A stretch of DNA of 64,000 bases from Pelagibacterium nitratireducens (GCF_037044555.1 NZ_CP146275.1:2894501-2958500); one strand, 5' to 3'; positions 44,201 to 53,461 are shown, counted from the stretch's first letter. Translations and numbers: made by a program. Notes: generated from the sequence alone by a model not told the origin.

Positions 44201-45163
44201 GTGACACCTGCCTATGATTGGGCCCCGGCCGTGCTGATCTATTTGCCCATCGCGGAAATGTCGGTGAACCTGTTTTTCCTTGTGGGGATCGGGGGCGCCA
44301 TAGGTTTTTTGTCCGGCCTGTTCGGTGTCGGCGGCGGTTTCCTGCTGACGCCTTTGCTGATCTTTTCGGGCGTTCCCGCACCCGTTGCCGTCGCTTCAGT
44401 GACCGGGCAGGTGGTGGCGGCCTCGACCTCGGGTGCACTGTCCTACTGGCGGCGCGGCGGCATCGATCTTACGTTGGCCCTGTTTCTGGTCACCGGAGGC
44501 GTTTTCGGCGCGGGCGTCGGGGTGTGGATCTTCGATCTGCTGCGCTCGTTCGGCCAGCTCGATCTGGCCATTTCCTTTGGGTATCTGGTCTTTCTTGGCT
44601 CGATCGGCTCACTGATGCTGATCGAAGCCGTTCGGTCCCTGATTCGCTCGCGTCGGACCGGACCGCCGCCGCGCCGCATGCCGGGACAACACAATTGGGC
44701 CCATGGCCTGCCGCTGCGCTTCCGGTTCAAGCGCTCCAAACTTTACATTTCGGTCATCCCGGTTATCGGCATCGGATTTCTGATCGGTATCGTGGGCTCC
44801 CTGCTTGGGATAGGCGGTGGCTTTATCCTCGTGCCCGCGCTGGTCTATCTGCTGCGCATTCCCGGCTCGGTGGTAATCGGTACCTCGCTCCTGCATGTGC
44901 TGGCGGTCATGGCCGCGACATGCATCCTGCATGCCTATCAGAGCCAGAGCGTTGATATTCTGCTGGCGTTTTCGCTGATGGTCGGCAGTGTGGCGGGCGC
45001 CCAGTTCGGCGCTTCGGCCGGCCAGTATCTTCGCGGTGACCAGTTGCGATTTCTGCTCGCGCTCATCGTGCTCGGGGTCGCTATCCGATTTGCGTTGTCC
45101 CTTCTTCTCGCACCGGCCGACCCGTTCTCGACATCGGTTCTCGGATTTGGAGAAGGGCTGTGA
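44201..45163 (+). CDS. TauE/SafE-family membrane transporter
   Basis: 320 residues with about eight spans in two homologous halves: GIGGAIGFLSGLFGVGGGFLLTPLLIF and FLIGIVGSLLGIGGGFILVPALVYLL. The family exports sulfite, sulfoacetate or other organosulfur anions in characterised cases. Two GTG starts are possible, this one and another ten codons later; relatives begin near IYLPIAEMSVN, which favours the second. Its stop overlaps the next start (GTGA), so it is coupled to the TIGR02186 gene. Confidence 0.9.
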   Translation: MTPAYDWAPAVLIYLPIAEMSVNLFFLVGIGGAIGFLSGLFGVGGGFLLTPLLIFSGVPAPVAVASVTGQVVAASTSGALSYWRRGGIDLTLALFLVTGGVFGAGVGVWIFDLLRSFGQLDLAISFGYLVFLGSIGSLMLIEAVRSLIRSRRTGPPPRRMPGQHNWAHGLPLRFRFKRSKLYISVIPVIGIGFLIGIVGSLLGIGGGFILVPALVYLLRIPGSVVIGTSLLHVLAVMAATCILHAYQSQSVDILLAFSLMVGSVAGAQFGASAGQYLRGDQLRFLLALIVLGVAIRFALSLLLAPADPFSTSVLGFGEGL

Positions 45164-45921
45164 CGGCCGTGCGCGTCTTTTTGGCGCTGCTCATTCTGGT
45201 GGCCGGGAGCACAGGTGCCCGCGCTCAGGGGCTTGTATTTGCAACGTCGGACCCGACAATATCGATCCACTCCAATTTTGCGGGCGAAACCATAACCCTG
45301 TTCGGCAATATCGAGCCGAGCCTGGATGGTACGCCGCCCCAGGGCACGTTCGATGTGATCTTCATCATTCGCGGGCCCGTTGAGGAGCGTGTGGTCCGGC
45401 GCAAGTCCCGTCAGTTTGGCATCATGCTCAACGCCGACTATGCAATGTTTTCCGGCCTACCCTCGTTTTATCGCGTGCTATCGAGCCGCCCGCTCGAAGA
45501 CATTCTCGATCCCGAGGTCATCGCCCAGCGCAGCCTGACGGTCGAAGCCCAGATCGCATCTGCCCTGCAGGAAACGACGGGCAATGTCGCCCTTTTCGAG
45601 AATGAACTGGTGCGGCTGATGGGCAATGCCAATCTGTTCAGGACCGATGGGCGCGGGGTGAGCTTTCTGTCTCCAACCTTCTTTTCCACCCGGGTTGTTT
45701 TGCCCGCCAACGTTCCCAACGGTATCTTTCTCGCCCAGGCCCTTGTGGTGCAGAATGGCGAAGTGGTTGCCGAGCGCGCGCAGCGCTTTTTTGTTCAGAA
45801 GTCGGGTTTCGAGCGTTTTGTGGGCGATACGGCCACCAACCAACCGTTGCTCTACGGGCTGGCAACCGTGGTTCTGGCGCTGGTTACGGGATGGCTGGGT
45901 GGCGTGCTGTTCAGGCGCTGA
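45160..45921 (+). CDS. TIGR02186 / Alph_Pro_TM membrane-anchored protein
   Basis: 253 residues. A signal peptide (VFLALLILVAGSTGARAQ) and a beta-rich periplasmic part with NFAGETITLFGNIEPS, IFIIRGPVEERVVRRKSR and FFSTRVVLPANVPNGIFLAQ are followed by a C-terminal span (LLYGLATVVLALVTGWLGGVLF). The family is limited to alphaproteobacteria and always follows a TauE/SafE-type gene. Its role is unknown; the topology suggests a periplasmic partner of the transporter. Confidence 0.9.
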   Translation: MTAVRVFLALLILVAGSTGARAQGLVFATSDPTISIHSNFAGETITLFGNIEPSLDGTPPQGTFDVIFIIRGPVEERVVRRKSRQFGIMLNADYAMFSGLPSFYRVLSSRPLEDILDPEVIAQRSLTVEAQIASALQETTGNVALFENELVRLMGNANLFRTDGRGVSFLSPTFFSTRVVLPANVPNGIFLAQALVVQNGEVVAERAQRFFVQKSGFERFVGDTATNQPLLYGLATVVLALVTGWLGGVLFRR

Positions 45922-45924
45922 GGC

Positions 45925-46025
45925 TAGAGCCGTTCAGGATTTGATTGAATCAAATCCTTGGCTCTAAGCCCTTGTTTTGTCGCGTGTCTGAACCGGAAAT
46001 CCGTTTCCACTTTTGCCGGACACGC
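45925..46025. repeat. RIME-like intergenic mosaic element
   Basis: About 100 bases with two hairpins. The first has TAGAGCC/GGCTCTA outer arms and a near-perfect AGGATTTGATT/AATCAAATCCT core. The second has GCGTGTC/GACACGC arms around CCGG-containing loops. Between them lies the conserved linker with GTTTTGTCGC. This is the pattern of the Rhizobium-specific intergenic mosaic elements. It fills the gap between two convergent genes. Confidence 0.75.
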
Positions 46026-46026
46026 T

Positions 46027-46734
46027 TTAACCGGAAACCAGGCGCTGATGACTGACCGGGTAGACCCGGTCGCGCCCGAGCATCATCACCTGCATTTTCG
46101 ACCGGTCGAGCAGCCCGGCAAAAGCCGGTGAGAGAACATTGAGGCTGCCCGTGGAGGCTCCATAGGCCGGAAGGATCATCAAATCCCCATCCCAGACAAA
46201 GCAGGGTCGCCGCGAGGACCTTCCGTTCATGGCGACCCTGGCAGCCGGATGAAGATGGCCGGCGATCAATCCGGAAATGCCAGATCGAGGCTCGTGACGC
46301 AGTGAGCAGCCCGAAACGGCGAGTTCCACGCAGCAGGATCCTCCGAGCGCGTGCGGCGCCGGGTCATGATTGCCCGCGATCCAGACCCAATCGAGTTTAT
46401 CGACCAGCCGGCCCAGCCGCTCGCGGTCGGCGAGCAGCAGCGTCGTGGTGCCTTCGTCCCGGTGGAAGCTGTCTCCCAGGGCAAAGACGCGCTTTGCGCC
46501 TGTGACCACAATATCGCGTTCGAGCCGCTTGAGGGTCATCGCGGTATCATAGGGCGGGAGCAACTGCCCCGAGCGCGCGTAGCTCGAGAGTTTTTCGAGG
46601 TGAAGATCGGCGACGAGCAGGGCTTGGGCATCCGGCCAATACAGCGCACCCGAGGGCAGCGGAGCAAAGCTTTCGCCCGCAAACCGGATCATCCCGTGTG
46701 TCTCGATGCTGCCAGCGGGCTGAGCCTGAGCCAA
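46027..46734 (-). CDS. pdeM: ligase-associated DNA repair endonuclease PdeM
   Basis: 235 residues of calcineurin-type metallophosphoesterase. Metal motifs: LVADLHLEK, FALGDSFHR, IAGNHDP and LIAGHLHP. PdeM is the nuclease of a DNA repair set with an Lhr-type helicase, an ATP-dependent ligase and an exonuclease. The TTG start used here has GGGGA inside the end of the helicase gene; an ATG 14 codons later is the alternative. It begins three bases after the helicase stop, so the pair is one transcription unit. Confidence 0.92.
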   Translation of the reverse strand: MAQAQPAGSIETHGMIRFAGESFAPLPSGALYWPDAQALLVADLHLEKLSSYARSGQLLPPYDTAMTLKRLERDIVVTGAKRVFALGDSFHRDEGTTTLLLADRERLGRLVDKLDWVWIAGNHDPAPHALGGSCCVELAVSGCSLRHEPRSGISGLIAGHLHPAARVAMNGRSSRRPCFVWDGDLMILPAYGASTGSLNVLSPAFAGLLDRSKMQVMMLGRDRVYPVSHQRLVSG

Positions 46735-46737
46735 TTG

Positions 46738-49239
46738 TTATCCCCGGTGCGTCGGAATATCCGTGCCGATCGCCTCTGCGATCAGATCCTCGGCGGCCTC
46801 GCGCAGAACCGCTTCGCGCGCTTCGCCGAAGATCGGTTCCTTGCCGATGTCGAGCAATACAGGTACCGCAAGAGGCGAGATTCGGTCCAGTCGCTTGTGC
46901 CGGATATGGCGGCGGATGCGCTTTAAGGCGAGCCCGAGCCGTTCGATATCGAGCAGCCCCCGCGCCGCATCGCGCCGAGTGGCTTCGATCAGAATATGAT
47001 CGGGCTCGTGCTGATAGAGCACGTCATAGATGATGTCCGAACTCACCGTGATCTGTCGCCCCGACTTTTCTTTACCTGGATGCCGACGCTCGATAAGCCC
47101 GGAAATGATGGCGCAATTTCGGAAGGTGCGCTTCATGAGCGCGGATTCATCGAGCCAGGCTTCCAGATCGTCTCCCAGCATGTCCTCGTCGAACAGTTGA
47201 TCGAGAGAGAGCCGATCCGACGCAATCAATGCCCCAAGGTCCGAGGCGCACCAGATGGCGATGGCGTAATCGGAGGCAACGAAGCCCAGAGGTTGGGCGC
47301 GAGCCCGCTCGAGCCGACGGGTCAGCAGCATCCCCAAGGTCTGGTGGGCCAAACGTCCCTCGAAGGGGTAGCAGACCATGTAGTGCTTGTCGGCACGGGG
47401 GAATGTTTCGACCAGCAGGCTGTCACTGTCGGGCAGCACCGAAGCGTAGTTCTGCAGGTCGAGCCATTCGCGCACCTGATCGGGCAAGACGCGCCAGCCT
47501 TCGGGATCGGCGAGGATCTTGCGCACCTTGTCGGCAAGAAACGTCGACAGGGGGAAGCGCCCGCCCATGTAGGAGGGGATCTTGGGGTTATCGGAAAACG
47601 AGCGCGATACATAGGCTTCGGTTTCCACCACACCTTCAAACGCGATGATCTCGCCGCCGAACATGAAGGTATCGCCACGCACCAACTGGTCTATGAAATA
47701 TTCCTCGATCTCGCCCAGCACCCTGCCTCCGCGGCCGATCGGACCGGTGGTTGCGCCCTTGCGCACGCCGCGCGCCCGGACCAGCCGCACCTTGAGCATG
47801 GGTTCTTCAACGATGGTGCCCACGTTGAGCCGATATTGCTGAGCGATTTGCGGGTTGGCGATGCGCCAGAGACCGTCGGCGGTTTTGCGGAGTTTCGCAA
47901 AACGCTCATAGGCCCTGAGCGCGTATCCGCCTGTCGAGACGAAATCGAGCACCCGATGGAATTTTTCACGCGTCAGATCCTTGTAGGGCCATGCCGAGGT
48001 GATCTCGGCGAAGGTCTGGTCCTCATCGAGCGGATCGGCACACGCCAGGCCCAGAATATGCTGGGCGAGAACATCCAACCCACCGGGGAGAGGCGTTTCG
48101 CTGTCCTGGGCGCCCTCGGCCACCGCCTCAAGCGCTGCCTCGCATTCGAGCACCTCGAGGCGGTTGGCGGGAACGAACATGGCCTTGGAGGGCTCGTCGA
48201 GCCGATGGTTGGCGCGCCCGATTCTCTGGAGCATGCGTGAGGCGCCCTTTGGTGCGCCGACCTGCACGACCAGATCGACATCACCCCAGTCAATGCCCAG
48301 ATCGAGGGTGGAGGTACAGACCACGGCGCGCAGCATGCCCGAGACCATGGCGCTTTCGACCTTGCGGCGCTGCTCGACCGAGAGTGAACCGTGATGGAGC
48401 GCGATGGGCAAAGCCTCGTCATTGATGGCCCACAGGTTCTGGAACAGCATTTCGGCCTGAGACCGGGTGTTGACGAAAAGAAGCGTGGTCCCGTGCTGCT
48501 TGATCGTTGCGTAAAGGTCGGGCACCGCATAGGCGGCGGAATGGCCGGCCCAGGGCAGCCTTTCCTCGCTGGCGAGGATCGAAAGCTGCGGCGGGGCACC
48601 ACCGGGTGCGTTGATCAGCACCGCCGGATTTGGTGCGACGGGTGCGGCAATCCAATCGCGCAGGATTTCGGGCTGGGCTACAGTCGCGGACAGTGCGGTG
48701 ATTTTTACATCCGGTGATAATCTGGCCAGACGGGCCACACCAAGGCTGAGCAGGTCGCCGCGTTTGGAAGTGACCAGCGCGTGCAGTTCATCGAGCACGA
48801 TGCGCCGCAGGCTTTTGAACAGCCTGACGCTGTCGGGATGGCTCAAGAGCAGCGCCAACTGCTCGGGCGTCGTCATCAGGATGTGTGGCGGATCGAAACG
48901 CTGGCGCTGGCGGCGTGAGGCGGGGGTATCGCCCGTGCGGGTTTCGACCTTGATCTTCAGTCCCATCTCGCGCACCGGGTCGCCCAGGTTGCGTGCGACA
49001 TCGACGGCCAACGCCTTGAGCGGCGAGATGTAAAGGGTGTGAAGCCCCTCCATGGGATTTTCGATCAGATCCTCCAGGGACGGCAGAAAACCGGCCAGTG
49101 TCTTGCCTGCCCCGGTCGGCGCGATCAACAGCACCGAATTGCCGGCGCGCTCGGCTTCGAGCACGGCCAATTGGTGCGGGCGCGCCTGCCACCCCTTGGC
49201 GGCAAACCAGTCTGCAACGATCGGGGAAAGTGGGGTCAC
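46738..49239 (-). CDS. ligase-associated DEXH helicase (Lhr-like)
   Basis: 833 residues. SF2 motifs: Q-motif region WQARPHQ, Walker A APTGAGKTLAG, IVLDELHAL (motif II DELH), ALSATVA (III), LFVNTRSQAEMLFQ (IV) and QRIGRANH (VI), followed by a winged-helix and Lhr core/C-terminal beta-barrel region. Lhr-type enzymes unwind DNA and RNA:DNA duplexes 3'-5'. GTG start. PdeM follows directly, but the ligase and exonuclease of the usual four-gene set are not on this window. Confidence 0.94.
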   Translation of the reverse strand: MTPLSPIVADWFAAKGWQARPHQLAVLEAERAGNSVLLIAPTGAGKTLAGFLPSLEDLIENPMEGLHTLYISPLKALAVDVARNLGDPVREMGLKIKVETRTGDTPASRRQRQRFDPPHILMTTPEQLALLLSHPDSVRLFKSLRRIVLDELHALVTSKRGDLLSLGVARLARLSPDVKITALSATVAQPEILRDWIAAPVAPNPAVLINAPGGAPPQLSILASEERLPWAGHSAAYAVPDLYATIKQHGTTLLFVNTRSQAEMLFQNLWAINDEALPIALHHGSLSVEQRRKVESAMVSGMLRAVVCTSTLDLGIDWGDVDLVVQVGAPKGASRMLQRIGRANHRLDEPSKAMFVPANRLEVLECEAALEAVAEGAQDSETPLPGGLDVLAQHILGLACADPLDEDQTFAEITSAWPYKDLTREKFHRVLDFVSTGGYALRAYERFAKLRKTADGLWRIANPQIAQQYRLNVGTIVEEPMLKVRLVRARGVRKGATTGPIGRGGRVLGEIEEYFIDQLVRGDTFMFGGEIIAFEGVVETEAYVSRSFSDNPKIPSYMGGRFPLSTFLADKVRKILADPEGWRVLPDQVREWLDLQNYASVLPDSDSLLVETFPRADKHYMVCYPFEGRLAHQTLGMLLTRRLERARAQPLGFVASDYAIAIWCASDLGALIASDRLSLDQLFDEDMLGDDLEAWLDESALMKRTFRNCAIISGLIERRHPGKEKSGRQITVSSDIIYDVLYQHEPDHILIEATRRDAARGLLDIERLGLALKRIRRHIRHKRLDRISPLAVPVLLDIGKEPIFGEAREAVLREAAEDLIAEAIGTDIPTHRG

Positions 49240-49287
49240 AATATCGGAAGCTCTTTAATTGGCCAAGATCGGCGCCTATGTGGCATC

Positions 49288-49626
49288 ATGAGCAGAATCG
49301 ATGGACCCGATGGACCGATGCCCGAGATTATGGACAACCGCGAGACAAATCAAAGACCGAGCTGGCTGGAATCGTTTCTTGGCGGAACGCCGGGACGGGT
49401 CGTTGTCAGGCTGATCCTGATGAGCCTGGTCGTAGGCTTTCTGATGTCGATCTTCGGGATCAGCCCCGATGCCATCTTCCGCTCGATCCAGGGCTTCATC
49501 AATTCGATCTTCGATAATGGGTTCGAAGTCTTCCGTGACGGTTTTGCCTATATGCTGACCGGTGCGGTGATCGTTTTGCCCCTGTGGTTCATCGGGCGGT
49601 TGATGGCGGCTGGGCGGCGGCGCTAG
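49288..49626 (+). CDS. DUF6460-like small membrane protein
   Basis: 112 residues. A polar N-terminus with a conserved-looking SWLESFLGGTPGRVVVRLILMSLVVGFLMSIFGI, one amphipathic stretch (FRSIQGFINSIFDNGFEVF) and a second span (YMLTGAVIVLPLWFIGRLM). The two-span layout and SFLGGTPG motif fit DUF6460, common in this bacterial order, function unknown. ATG at this start, another ten codons later. Divergent from the helicase gene. Confidence 0.75.
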   Translation: MSRIDGPDGPMPEIMDNRETNQRPSWLESFLGGTPGRVVVRLILMSLVVGFLMSIFGISPDAIFRSIQGFINSIFDNGFEVFRDGFAYMLTGAVIVLPLWFIGRLMAAGRRR

Positions 49627-49720
49627 CTCATGGCCTGTTGAGCAGATCGGCTGCGGCAATTAGGATGGCGCGAGCGACACGCTCCGCCTTTCCAATCCAG
49701 AGCCATTCAAGGTCTTGCCC

Positions 49721-50488
49721 ATGTCTCCCGTCATCTTCATTACCGGCGCCACGTCCGGCTTCGGCGCGGCCACCGCGCGGCTTTTTGCACAGAACGGCTG
49801 GAAGGTCATCGCCACGGGCCGCAGGCGTGAGCGGCTGGCCGAGCTCGAAGCCGAATTCCCCGAAGTCGTTCATGGCATCGAGATGGATCTTACCGACAAG
49901 ACCTCGATCAGACACGCCGTCGCGGCCATCCCCGAAAATTTCAAACCCGTCACGTGCCTGTTCAACAATGGCGGGCTGGCGCTGGGCACGGGTGCGGTTC
50001 CCGATATCGATACCGACCAATGGCAGACCATGATCGACACCAATATCGTGGGGTTGCTGCACACGACGCTGGAAGTTCTGCCGCTGGTCAAACAGGTGGG
50101 CCGCGGTTCATCGATCATCAATGTCGGCTCGATTGCCGGGCGTTTTCCCTATACCGGCGGCAATGTTTATGGCGCGACCAAGGCCTTCGTGCACCAGTTC
50201 TCGATGAATTTGCGCACCGATACCATGGGCACCGGTATCCGCATCACCTCGCTGGAACCGGGCCATGCGAAATCGGAATTTACCGCCGTGCGGACCGGTG
50301 GGGATTTCGAGGCCAACGAAAAAATGTATGCCGATAACGAGCCGCTTCTGCCCGAGGACATCGCCAACACTGTCTGGTGGCTGGCGAACTTGCCGGCGCA
50401 TGTGAACGTCAACTCCATCGAGATCATGCCGGTCTGTCAGGTTCCGACCCGGCCCGTTCTGCTTAAAAAGAGCGACTTTGAGAGCTAG
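49721..50488 (+). CDS. short-chain dehydrogenase/reductase (YdfG-like)
   Basis: 255 residues with the Rossmann motif TGATSGFGAATARLF, the NNGG motif (CLFNNGGLAL), catalytic Ser in NVGSIAGRFPY and Tyr/Lys in VYGATKAF. The form is that of YdfG, which reduces malonic semialdehyde and oxidises L-allo-threonine/serine with NADP; the Arg after the second strand (ATGRRRERL) favours NADP. Start taken at the ATG of MSPVIF; a TTG two codons upstream is in frame. Confidence 0.9.
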   Translation: MSPVIFITGATSGFGAATARLFAQNGWKVIATGRRRERLAELEAEFPEVVHGIEMDLTDKTSIRHAVAAIPENFKPVTCLFNNGGLALGTGAVPDIDTDQWQTMIDTNIVGLLHTTLEVLPLVKQVGRGSSIINVGSIAGRFPYTGGNVYGATKAFVHQFSMNLRTDTMGTGIRITSLEPGHAKSEFTAVRTGGDFEANEKMYADNEPLLPEDIANTVWWLANLPAHVNVNSIEIMPVCQVPTRPVLLKKSDFES

Positions 50489-50542
50489 GGCCGGGGCACG
50501 GAATCGGCTAGGATAGGTTTCCTCCCTTTTCCGGTTCCCCTG

Positions 50543-51880
50543 ATGATTCAATCGGTTCACCCTTTCGAGGTTCGCCATCGCGATGTGTGGGCCATAGCCG
50601 TCCCGGCCTCGGTGGCGTTTATCACCGAGCCTGTGGCAGGCATCATCGATACCGCCGTGATCGGACAATTGGGCGATGCGGGACTGCTGGGTGGGCTTTC
50701 GCTCGGTGCTGCAGCCTTCAGCGTCGTCTTCGCCCTGGCCTTTTTCCTGCGTTTTGGAACGGCCGGTCTGACCGCACAGGCGGTCGGCGCACGCGATCCG
50801 CTCGACGGGCTGTTGCATATGGCCCGAGCCATGGTCGCTGCAGCCCTGTTAAGTGCGCTGCTTCTGGCGCTCTCCTATCCCATCTATCTCGGGTTTGCGA
50901 CCGCGCTGGCTCCGCCACCCGATGCAGCGGGGGCGTTTGCCGAGTATATGGGCATACGCATGTGGTCGGTGCCATTCGTGCTCATCAATTTTGTGCTGTT
51001 GGGATGGTTTTACGGTCGGGCCGATGCGCGCATCGGCATGTGGCTGCAAATTCTCATCAACGTCATCAATATCGTGCTCAGCGTCTGGTTTGTTCTGGGG
51101 CTGGGCTGGGGCGTTCCCGGCGTCGCCTGGGCCACTGTTATCGGGCAAAGCGTTGCCGCTGTCGCCGGGGTGGTCATCGCCATACGCCATTATGGCGGCA
51201 TCAAGTCGGTCCTTGCCAATACGACCCTTGCGGCCCTGCTCGACGTTGCGGCGATCAAGCGGATGATCGGTTTGAGCCGGGATCTTATCATCCGCTCGGC
51301 GGCCCTGATGGGCGCCTTTGCCTATTTCGCCGCGCAAGGGGCGCGTATGGGCGAGATCGAATTGGCGTCCAACGCAATTCTGCTGCAGCTGTTTTCGGTC
51401 TCGGCATTCTTTTTAGACGGAATCGCCACGGCCTCCGAGCAGTTGTGCGGCAAAGCGGTCGGGGCGCGCTGGCGTCCGGCTTTCGAGCGCGCGACCAAAT
51501 TCACGCTGGGCTGGGGCCTGCTGATCGCCGGAACGCTAAGCGCTCTTTTGCTCAGCTTTGGTTGGCTGGCCATCGATCTGATGACCACCAACACCGAAGT
51601 GCGCGAAATGGCCCGGATCTATCTGGTGATGGCAGCCCTGACCCCGCTCACCGGGATGCCTGCCTTCGTCTATGACGGGGTGATGATCGGCGCGACCTTC
51701 AACGTTACGATGCGCAACGGGATGATCGTTTCACTCATTGTCTATCTTGCAACCGCCATTATCCTGCAGCCGATCCTGGGCCTTTGGGGGTTGTGGATCG
51801 CGCTGCACGTGCTGCTGCTCGTGCGAGCCGGCATTTATGCAGTCGCCATCGAACGGCGGAAGAACGAGATTTTCGCCTAG
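50543..51880 (+). CDS. MATE-family efflux transporter (DinF-like)
   Basis: 445 residues, twelve spans in two MatE halves. WAIAVPASVAFITEPVAGIIDTAVIGQLGD opens the first half and DLIIRSAALMGAFAYFAAQG the second. MATE pumps export cationic drugs or other compounds against sodium or protons; DinF-type members are common in proteobacteria. Substrate unknown. Its stop codon overlaps the pyrD stop tail to tail in a CTAG. Confidence 0.92.
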   Translation: MIQSVHPFEVRHRDVWAIAVPASVAFITEPVAGIIDTAVIGQLGDAGLLGGLSLGAAAFSVVFALAFFLRFGTAGLTAQAVGARDPLDGLLHMARAMVAAALLSALLLALSYPIYLGFATALAPPPDAAGAFAEYMGIRMWSVPFVLINFVLLGWFYGRADARIGMWLQILINVINIVLSVWFVLGLGWGVPGVAWATVIGQSVAAVAGVVIAIRHYGGIKSVLANTTLAALLDVAAIKRMIGLSRDLIIRSAALMGAFAYFAAQGARMGEIELASNAILLQLFSVSAFFLDGIATASEQLCGKAVGARWRPAFERATKFTLGWGLLIAGTLSALLLSFGWLAIDLMTTNTEVREMARIYLVMAALTPLTGMPAFVYDGVMIGATFNVTMRNGMIVSLIVYLATAIILQPILGLWGLWIALHVLLLVRAGIYAVAIERRKNEIFA

Positions 51881-52977
51881 ATCGCTATTCTGCCTTCGGC
51901 CCAGTCCCTGACCGCCACACCAGTGAGTCCCGATACATTGGAAAGCCTGCGTTCCGTGACGGCTTGCGCGAGCCCGGACTTAATCTCCTCGACCATTTCG
52001 AGCCCGCCATAGACCAGAGCCGAATAGAGCTGGACGACATTGGCGCCGGCCTCGAGTTTGGCAATTGCGCTTTGGGCCGAGTGAATGCCACCAACCCCGA
52101 TTATCGGGAAAGCCGGACCGAGCCGCAAGCGCATCTGGGCGAGGCGCTGCGTTGCCAGATTGAAAAGCGGTCTTCCCGAAAGTCCGCCGGCTTCGCTGGC
52201 GTTTTGAAAGCCGGTCACGCTATCGCGCGAAATTGTCGTGTTGGAAACAATCAGCCCGTCAATGCCGCTTTCGAGCACTGTTCTGGCGATGGAATCCATT
52301 TCAGTTTGCTCAAGATCCGGCGCAATCTTGAGCAAGATCGATGTCTGCCGGGGTTGAGCGGCGCGGGTTTCGACCAAAGCAGCCAACAGACGCCTGAGGG
52401 CATCTTCAGACTGAAGATTGCGGAGGCCGGGCGTATTGGGCGAGGAGATGTTGGCCGTAAGGTAGTCGGCCAATGGCGAGAAGGTCTTCACCCCCGCCAC
52501 GTAGTCGGCGACGAAATCGGTGCTGTCCTTGTTGGCGCCGATATTGATGCCAACGACCTGCCCTGGTACGCGGTTTTTTAACCGTTCAAAGGCGGCCTCG
52601 TGGCCGTCATTGTTAAAACCCAACCGGTTGACCACCCCCATGACCTCGGGGATGCGGAACACTCTGGGAGTTGGATTGCCCTGTTGCGGGCGGGGCGTGA
52701 CCGTTCCCACTTCCACGAACCCGAACCCTGCCTTGGCGAGTGGGCCGAACACCTCGGCATTCTTGTCGAAACCCGGTGCCATGCCGATGGGGTTGGGCAA
52801 ATCCAGGCCGCAGAACCTGGTCGCCAGGCTGTCCGGAGACGGCGCGGCAGCGGGTACCAAGCCGAATTTGAGTGCATTGATCGTGGCCCTGTGCGCGGTC
52901 TCTGCGTCCATGCGCATCAGCATGTCCTGAGCCAGTTTCTGCATCGTTGCGTTGCGCAGCAGATCTCCAAAGCCCAT
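51877..52977 (-). CDS. pyrD: dihydroorotate dehydrogenase (quinone), class 2
   Basis: 366 residues. An N-terminal helical part (about 1-45, LAQDMLMRMDAETAHRATINAL) for membrane and quinone contact marks the class 2 enzyme. LPNPIGMAPGFDKNAE, GFVEVGTVTPRPQQGNPTPR and NISSPNTPGLRNLQ (with the Ser base) are FMN/substrate motifs. It oxidises dihydroorotate to orotate in pyrimidine synthesis. Its start overlaps the DUF952 stop (TGATG). Confidence 0.96.
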   Translation of the reverse strand: MGFGDLLRNATMQKLAQDMLMRMDAETAHRATINALKFGLVPAAAPSPDSLATRFCGLDLPNPIGMAPGFDKNAEVFGPLAKAGFGFVEVGTVTPRPQQGNPTPRVFRIPEVMGVVNRLGFNNDGHEAAFERLKNRVPGQVVGINIGANKDSTDFVADYVAGVKTFSPLADYLTANISSPNTPGLRNLQSEDALRRLLAALVETRAAQPRQTSILLKIAPDLEQTEMDSIARTVLESGIDGLIVSNTTISRDSVTGFQNASEAGGLSGRPLFNLATQRLAQMRLRLGPAFPIIGVGGIHSAQSAIAKLEAGANVVQLYSALVYGGLEMVEEIKSGLAQAVTERRLSNVSGLTGVAVRDWAEGRIAI

Positions 52978-53321
52978 CACGAAATCTCCGGCAGGTCGAA
53001 CCGGCCATCGGGCCGCGCGGCGAGATCGCGCTCTGCGATGACGGCCGCCATGGGCAGGGGTGCATAAAGATGGGGGAAAAGTTGCCCGCCGCGCGAGGGC
53101 TCCCAGACCAGATCGATGCCGATCAGATCGGGGTCGATTGTTGCGAGCACCAGCCCGGCAGCGCCGCGATAGTGCTTGTCCAGCGTTTCGGCCAGTTGGG
53201 CGGCGGTGGAAAAATGGATATACCCGTCGGCGATATCGACCGGCGTACCAGCCAGTTCCCCCGATTTGCGCGCGTTCGCCCAATCCTGGGTTGAAGCGAT
53301 TTTATAGATCGGCTCGGCCAT
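52977..53321 (-). CDS. DUF952-family protein
   Basis: 114 residues: IYKIASTQDWANARKSGELAG, DGYIHFSTAAQLAETLDKHY, LVWEPSRGGQLFPHLYAPL. This is a complete DUF952 domain, often annotated as a glutathione S-transferase-related protein without evidence of activity. It is coupled to pyrD by the shared TGATG, a pairing common in this bacterial order. Confidence 0.9.
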   Translation of the reverse strand: MAEPIYKIASTQDWANARKSGELAGTPVDIADGYIHFSTAAQLAETLDKHYRGAAGLVLATIDPDLIGIDLVWEPSRGGQLFPHLYAPLPMAAVIAERDLAARPDGRFDLPEIS

Positions 53322-53461
53322 GTGTTCTCCTGTGCCGCATGGTCTAACTGGCGATGGTGACCGTGCCAAGCATGGAAACATCTTTACAAGAGACTAACAC
53401 CGTAATAGGACTAGTTTCCAGATTGTGGGGATATTATTCCTTTTTTGGAACCTGTTTGTCT

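Noticed and set aside
45941..45953. TTGAT...ATCAA pair that looks like an FNR/FixK box
   Set aside because: The spacer is three bases, not four, and the pair is simply the core of the RIME-like hairpin between two gene ends, where a promoter is not needed.
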